Shown piece by piece: positions 60,242 through 64,000 of a stretch of 64,000 bases of DNA (position 1 is its first letter; every line of letters starts with the position of its first letter). Origin of the DNA: Ensifer sesbaniae. Its GTDB lineage: Bacteria > Pseudomonadota > Alphaproteobacteria > Rhizobiales > Rhizobiaceae. The stretch covers positions 1,362,863 to 1,426,862 of the forward strand of contig NZ_JABEKU010000002.1 in NCBI RefSeq assembly GCF_013283665.1, in the 5' to 3' direction. The translations under genes and the position numbers were made by a program. The notes below the pieces were generated by a model, which worked only from the letters and a program-made list of their open reading frames with translations, did no database searches and was not told the origin of the DNA.

Positions 60242-61336
60242 TCAGTGCTCGGCTCGTTTGATTCTCAGGGGCATCTTCAGAGATACGCGATAGCGCGTCG
60301 GCTCAATATAACCGGCGGTCAACGATGCGCCCTCTGGAAAATGCGTTTTGATCCGATGGGCGACATTGGCAAGGCCAATGCCGAGGCTGTTGCCGGTCTT
60401 GCCGGAGGCGGCCGATGCGGCAACGTCGTTTTCGACCGACAGATAGAGCGTCTCACCGACCCAGCCCGCACGGATGTGAATTTCGACCTCGTCGGCAGAA
60501 CCGCCGACGCCGTGCTTTACCGCATTTTCGACCAACGGCTGCAGGATCAGACTTGGAACCATCGCGCTCTCAAGCTCGGGAGGGATGTCGATCCGGACAA
60601 TCATTCGATCCGAAAACCGCTCTTTCTCGATATCGAGATACTCTTTCTGCAAGACCAGCTCGTCTGCAAGCGGCAATTCGCGCATCGGATCGAGTTGCAG
60701 CGTCGACCGCAGAAAGGCCGAGAGCGACATGATCATCCGCTCAGCCCGTTGCGATGCCCCCTCCTCGACCACGCCAGTGATTGAGTTGAGCGTGTTGAAG
60801 AGGAAATGCGGATTTATCTGATACTGCAAAGCGCGCATCTGGGCGGCGAGCGCCTCTTCACGCGAGGCAATCAGTTTCAGATCCCGATCGCGCACGTCCA
60901 TGTGTTTGAGCAGCGCCACGAAGAGGAACGACCAGCCGAAGAAGATCGACATGCGATAACAGACCGCATAGCCGTAATCCATGATGTTAAACGGCACGAC
61001 AACGGGCGACATGATCAGCGCATAGAGGTGAGAGTCCAGCAGGGACATACCCAGCGAACTGACCAGGGAAAACAGCAGACATGCGAGAACCTGCGTGGCG
61101 TAGCGTTGATCTCTCATTCGGCTCAGCAGCTGCGCAAACAGAATGGCCAGAACGATAAAAGCCGCTCCAAGGACAAGCTTCCCAAGAAACGGCTTCAGCG
61201 GATTGTCACCGATTGTCAGCCAGATCGGACTAGTGATCAGCAACTCGGCGGCCGCATAGATCAAGGCCATGCGCAGGGTCGTCGCACGAAATCTACCGTC
61301 CAGGAATCTATCGGTGGGAACGGCGATGTGCTTCAT
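60242..61336 (-). CDS. LytS/YehU-type sensor histidine kinase
   Basis: A 364-residue membrane kinase with four to six membrane segments (about 20-165), then a His_kinase domain (LQYQINPHFLFNTLNSITGV, with the phosphorylated His) and an HATPase domain (LILQPLVENAVKHGV, GIGLANVAHRI). Kinases of this class usually pair with LytTR regulators; none is encoded in the window. Its place among IS remnants suggests it is part of the transferred island or a gene separated from its partner. Confidence 0.85.
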   Translation of the reverse strand: MKHIAVPTDRFLDGRFRATTLRMALIYAAAELLITSPIWLTIGDNPLKPFLGKLVLGAAFIVLAILFAQLLSRMRDQRYATQVLACLLFSLVSSLGMSLLDSHLYALIMSPVVVPFNIMDYGYAVCYRMSIFFGWSFLFVALLKHMDVRDRDLKLIASREEALAAQMRALQYQINPHFLFNTLNSITGVVEEGASQRAERMIMSLSAFLRSTLQLDPMRELPLADELVLQKEYLDIEKERFSDRMIVRIDIPPELESAMVPSLILQPLVENAVKHGVGGSADEVEIHIRAGWVGETLYLSVENDVAASAASGKTGNSLGIGLANVAHRIKTHFPEGASLTAGYIEPTRYRVSLKMPLRIKRAEH

Positions 61337-61879
61337 GCAAACTCTGTCGTGTCGAATTCAGGTGGTTTTGTCCGAGCGGCGGAGTCGCCGAGGTGACAAA
61401 CGTCTGGGCTAAGGAGAAAGCAACTGAAGGAAGATACAATGCATTTAAATCGCGTATCGAATTGCAAACAAAGTCGGCCGAGGCCGATCACAGCGCGCGG
61501 TAAAGGCCGTCCGCTGAAAACGTTGGGTCCCCGGAAGCCATCATCGCCATCAGGAGCGAGGCAAGTATCTTCAGATACCACATCCAGAACGGCTATCCCG
61601 AACGCACTGTGGAGCGGGTCCGCCAGCCCCGGCGGGCGGTAACATACAACTCTCCTTCACTTGAACTTTGTCCGAGAGATGGACAGCGACGCATCAGATA
61701 GCTCGACTTTGCGCACGAGGACCACTAGGTCAGATGTTCTAATGTGCTACGAGCTGAAGACATGGTAGGAGGTTGACGGCACTCGCGATTCCATTCGCGC
61801 AGTGCGGCATTGTCGGCAACTTAAGCAGTTTGCGACCAGCAATAGTCGACGAGCGCTAATTCTAGAACACCCGGGCGTG
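61337..61879. other. Stretch without recognisable genes
   Basis: About 540 bp upstream of the kinase gene. No coding signature, RNA or repeat that I can name. Confidence 0.45.
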
Positions 61880-62649
61880 CCAGTGCGGTGTTTGGCTATC
61901 TGGACGGCCGCCACGCGGATCCGGCGCTGGTGGCCAAAATCCGCGGCCACGAATCACGACGCTTTTGCAATCAGGTGCCATTTCTCGAATATCTGGCGAG
62001 CAAAGGCATCGACATTTTCGACAGGCAGGCGGTCCGTGTGATCGCAGAAGCAGGCGTCTGGGGCTCCATCCGCCATCATGGTCTTCTCGGCGACACGGTG
62101 ATCGTCTCTCTGACGATGCCGGCCAGTGCCGGTTCGGCAACCATACCCTGTGTTGGGTGCACGCCGAGCGGCTGCTGCAGAAGCTGATGCCGGCCACGCC
62201 GCGGCAAGTGCGTCTGGTCGAGACGGTGCGCTCGTGTGGCGGTTCTAACGGGCACTGAAGAGCGTCAAACGAAAGCACCCACTCGGCCTTGCCGCCGCAT
62301 TTCACAAAAGCTTCGGTCGCATCTTCTCGCTGCGCACCGGTTATGAGGACCTCGACAAGCTTCTGGTACGTCTTTCTCGCCGGAAGGACGAACTGCTCAA
62401 GGTACTGGAACGGCCTGACATCCCGCTTCACACTAATGTGTCGGAAGACGACCTGCGCAGCTTCGTCACCAAACGCAAGATTTCCCGGGGGCACGATGAG
62501 CCGGCACCCGTGGCGCGTGACACCATGCTCGGGCTGATGAAGACATGCCGGAAACTCGGCCTATCGTTCTGGCGTTATCTCGGCGACCGCCTCGGCCTCG
62601 AGGGCAGACCATTCCGCCGCTGGCCACCCTGGTCGCAGCAAGAGCTTAG
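61880..62649 (+). pseudogene. IS66-like transposase remnant with several frameshifts
   Basis: Pieces in three frames rejoin: VFGYLDGRHADPALVAKIRG, GSIRHHGLLGDTVIVS, DDAGQCRFGNHTLCWVHAER, then DKLLVRLSRRKDELLKVLER, DDLRSFVTKRKISRG, MLGLMKTCRKLGLSFWRYLG and a stop at 62649. This is a DDE transposase with the CWVHAER and KTC-KLG-SFW features of IS66-like enzymes. It is clearly dead. Confidence 0.7.
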
Positions 62650-62865
62650 GCGCGCCTCCCCCTTGCAGGCACAAGCCTGCCCCATCGTCTCATTGCGCTC
62701 AGCGCTATTCCCGTCCCGACCGCCGCGGCTCCCCCAGGCGAAACCGACCGGGTGGGTGTTGCCATCCACCGTCGCTGATGCCAGCGTCATCGCGCTTATT
62801 CCAGCCTGTGATACGGTCGCATCGGCCCTGCTTTCGAGCAGCCTGGAGAATACCCAGGCTCGCTA

Positions 62866-62895
62866 CATTCCCGATAATACCATTCCCGATAATAC
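62866..62895. repeat. Tandem 15-bp repeat beside a dif-like site
   Basis: CATTCCCGATAATAC occurs twice in a row and is followed by ATTATGCGATC. On the other strand the junction reads CGCATAATGTATTATCGGG, sharing CGCATAATGTAT with the XerC side of bacterial dif sites. The rest of 62650-62968 shows nothing else. Confidence 0.45.
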
Positions 62896-62968
62896 ATTAT
62901 GCGATCCCAGAAGCACAAAACTGGAACATTCGCAGAACCAAGCTTCGCTCTGCTCTGGCGGCAACCGC

Positions 62969-63460
62969 TCAGAACTTAATTCTGGCACCGCCGAGAACAG
63001 CGAAACTGTCCTGGAGATCAGCGGTTTCCTGCTCAAGCGAGTAGGTGCGGGCGCCGAGATAAAGTTCCGTCTGCAGATAGTCGAGGTTCTGGACAATCTG
63101 CGCCCCGAAGGAATCGCTTTTGCTGCCCCTTCCCGCAATGTCCTTGCCGAAATAGGCATCAACGGAGAACGCTGTCTTGCCGACGTCGAAAATATCGGCC
63201 TGATAACCGACTTTCACATAACCGTAGCGCCCATCGACCGTTTCCTTATCCGAATAGCCCGCCGCAAGGGTGAGGCTGAGGCCGGTATCCAGATGCAACA
63301 CGGAAAGGGACGCGTCGTAGATCGAATTGCCGTCGCCTGGCCTCGAAAAGGCAATTGCGCCACCGACCTTGAAGGCATCATAGGTCTCGTCATATCGGAC
63401 CGCCATGCCCCAGACGGTGACATCGGTTTCCTCCGGGACGACCTGCCCGGCGCTGGTCGG
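62969..63460 (-). pseudogene. Outer-membrane porin, C-terminal fragment
   Basis: The frame shows alternating beta-barrel strands (LSLTLAAGYSDKETVDGRYG, TELYLGARTYSLE) and ends GGARIKF with a terminal Phe, the outer-membrane sorting signal. The N-terminal part, with the signal peptide, is replaced by an IS66 TnpB piece, in frame. Without its own leader it cannot reach the outer membrane. Confidence 0.65.
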
Positions 63461-63600
63461 ACGCCAGCTCTGCTGCGGGTTTCGCCAATCGATCCCCTCC
63501 AGCAGATAGGACATCTGGCCGGGCGTCAGCGCGATCGCGCCACCCTCCGTCGCCGGCCAGATGAAGCGGCCGCGCTCGATTGCCGGGATTCGCGTCAAGC
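63461..63600 (-). pseudogene. IS66-family tnpB, C-terminal fragment
   Basis: Reads RFIWPATEGGAIALTPGQMS, then YLLEGIDWRNPQQSWRPTSA, the typical end of IS66 TnpB. It continues without a stop into the porin fragment. Upstream, an unusual run of T and G (63641-63662) precedes it. The remaining 63601-63792 has no gene. Confidence 0.75.
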
Positions 63601-63792
63601 TTCTTGGAGACCATCGATCCGGAAGTAGAGCCCCGGAGTATTTTTTTGGGGGGGGGTCGTGGGGGCTGCAACCAGATGCCAAGGCGTTTTTTCATTGGGT
63701 GCGAATACTGGCCACTGCTTCTCGTTTGAAGGGAATCGAACATTCCTTGACTGACTGGGATGAGGGCCGAATTCCGAATGTTTCAACGCAGT

Positions 63793-64000
63793 TCAGGCCA
63801 GCGTGTAGGCCGTCTTGACGGTGGTGTAGAACTCGGCGGCATAGCGTCCCTGCTCGCGCGAGCCGTAGGACGAGCCCTTGCGGCCGCCGAAGGGCACGTG
63901 GAAGTCGACGCCGGCGGTCGGCAGGTTGACCATCACCATGCCGGCTTCGGCGTTGCGCTTGAAATGGGTCGCATGCTTGAGGCTGGTGGTGGCGATGCCG
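63793..64000 (-). CDS. Aldehyde dehydrogenase, C-terminal end, second copy (partial)
   Basis: The last 69 codons of an aldehyde dehydrogenase run off the right edge of the window. The protein end is identical to that of the gene at 36237-37670 over this stretch (ends EFYTTVKTAYTLA). The DNA differs only at a few third positions and in the stop codon. It is on the opposite strand to the first copy. Confidence 0.9.
   Translation of the reverse strand, partial: GIATTSLKHATHFKRNAEAGMVMVNLPTAGVDFHVPFGGRKGSSYGSREQGRYAAEFYTTVKTAYTLA

Noticed and set aside
62866-62895. CRISPR-like repeat
   Set aside because: Only two head-to-tail copies with no spacer; no cas gene. No CRISPR array was seen anywhere in the window.
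63641-63662. T/G homopolymer run as a phase-variation tract
   Set aside because: It lies between an IS fragment and no intact gene, so it is more likely sequence noise or IS debris than a switch.
1-64000. tRNA, rRNA, replication or conjugation genes
   Set aside because: I looked for these to place the replicon and saw none, so plasmid location remains inference.

Overview
GC-rich, densely coded DNA with rhizobial-type gene content: a pqqABCDE operon with a lanthanide-type alcohol dehydrogenase, several TauA/SsuA-like ABC transporters, small LuxR-type regulators, and debris of IS66, IS110, IS3 and IS6 elements. This points to an alphaproteobacterium of the Rhizobiales (Sinorhizobium, Rhizobium or Agrobacterium-like), probably a large plasmid or chromid. 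That assignment is inference from gene content; no rRNA, tRNA or replication gene is present.

Region 1 (0.2-22 kb) is a PQQ/lanthanide alcohol-oxidation island. It holds a lanthanide-type quinoprotein dehydrogenase (12205-13971), its cytochrome c (4954-5640) and XoxJ-like partner (4052-4945), a NosR-like flavin/Fe-S membrane protein with an ApbE flavin transferase (1081-4055), a Lut/Ped-like export or uptake set (5791-9975), a TauABC-like transporter whose permease lies 9 kb from its other two genes, a response regulator/FIST/hybrid kinase regulatory set (14049-18218), pseudoazurin, and pqqABCDE (18875-21994). A repeated box close to ACCWWGGTCGYATNNCGG lies about 45-60 bp before most transcription units here, so the island looks like one regulon.

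Region 2 (22-27 kb) is decayed: broken sulfur-acquisition genes (msuE', sfnB), a pilus-gene fragment, a broken response regulator, a GXWXG/DUF4334 gene and a PemK-type toxin with a broken antitoxin. Region 3 (27-41.5 kb) is a catabolic cluster: ferredoxin, then an eight-gene minus-strand operon (ABC importer, FAD oxidoreductase, CoA transferase, enoyl-CoA hydratase, LysR, amidohydrolase), a divergent aldehyde dehydrogenase, and a lyase/RraA/SDR set with a second LysR. Matching LysR-type palindromes (TTGCC-N5-GGCAA) precede the ferredoxin and the importer/dehydrogenase divergent promoter.

Region 4 (41.6-63.8 kb) is an IS-riddled accessory island and holds the most novel content. Three unannotated or easily missed small genes encode peptides with classical double-glycine leaders. 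Two sit upstream of a HlyD-family adaptor and a C39-peptidase ABC exporter (43802-48101). The third (58561-58779) sits upstream of a deleted remnant of the same exporter pair. Each peptide unit is preceded by a palindrome CTGTCAA-N2-TTGACAG, and the same box lies right after two paralogous LuxR-solo genes. The reading is a quorum-sensing-like, LuxR-controlled class II microcin (bacteriocin) system that was duplicated and partly lost. Between the two loci lies a second signalling set (response regulator, secreted protein, thioredoxin-like protein, frameshifted gene, RpfC-like hybrid kinase), bracketed by its own dyad GCCACTAG-N10-CTAGTGGC. The window ends in a second, nearly identical copy of the aldehyde dehydrogenase 3' end.
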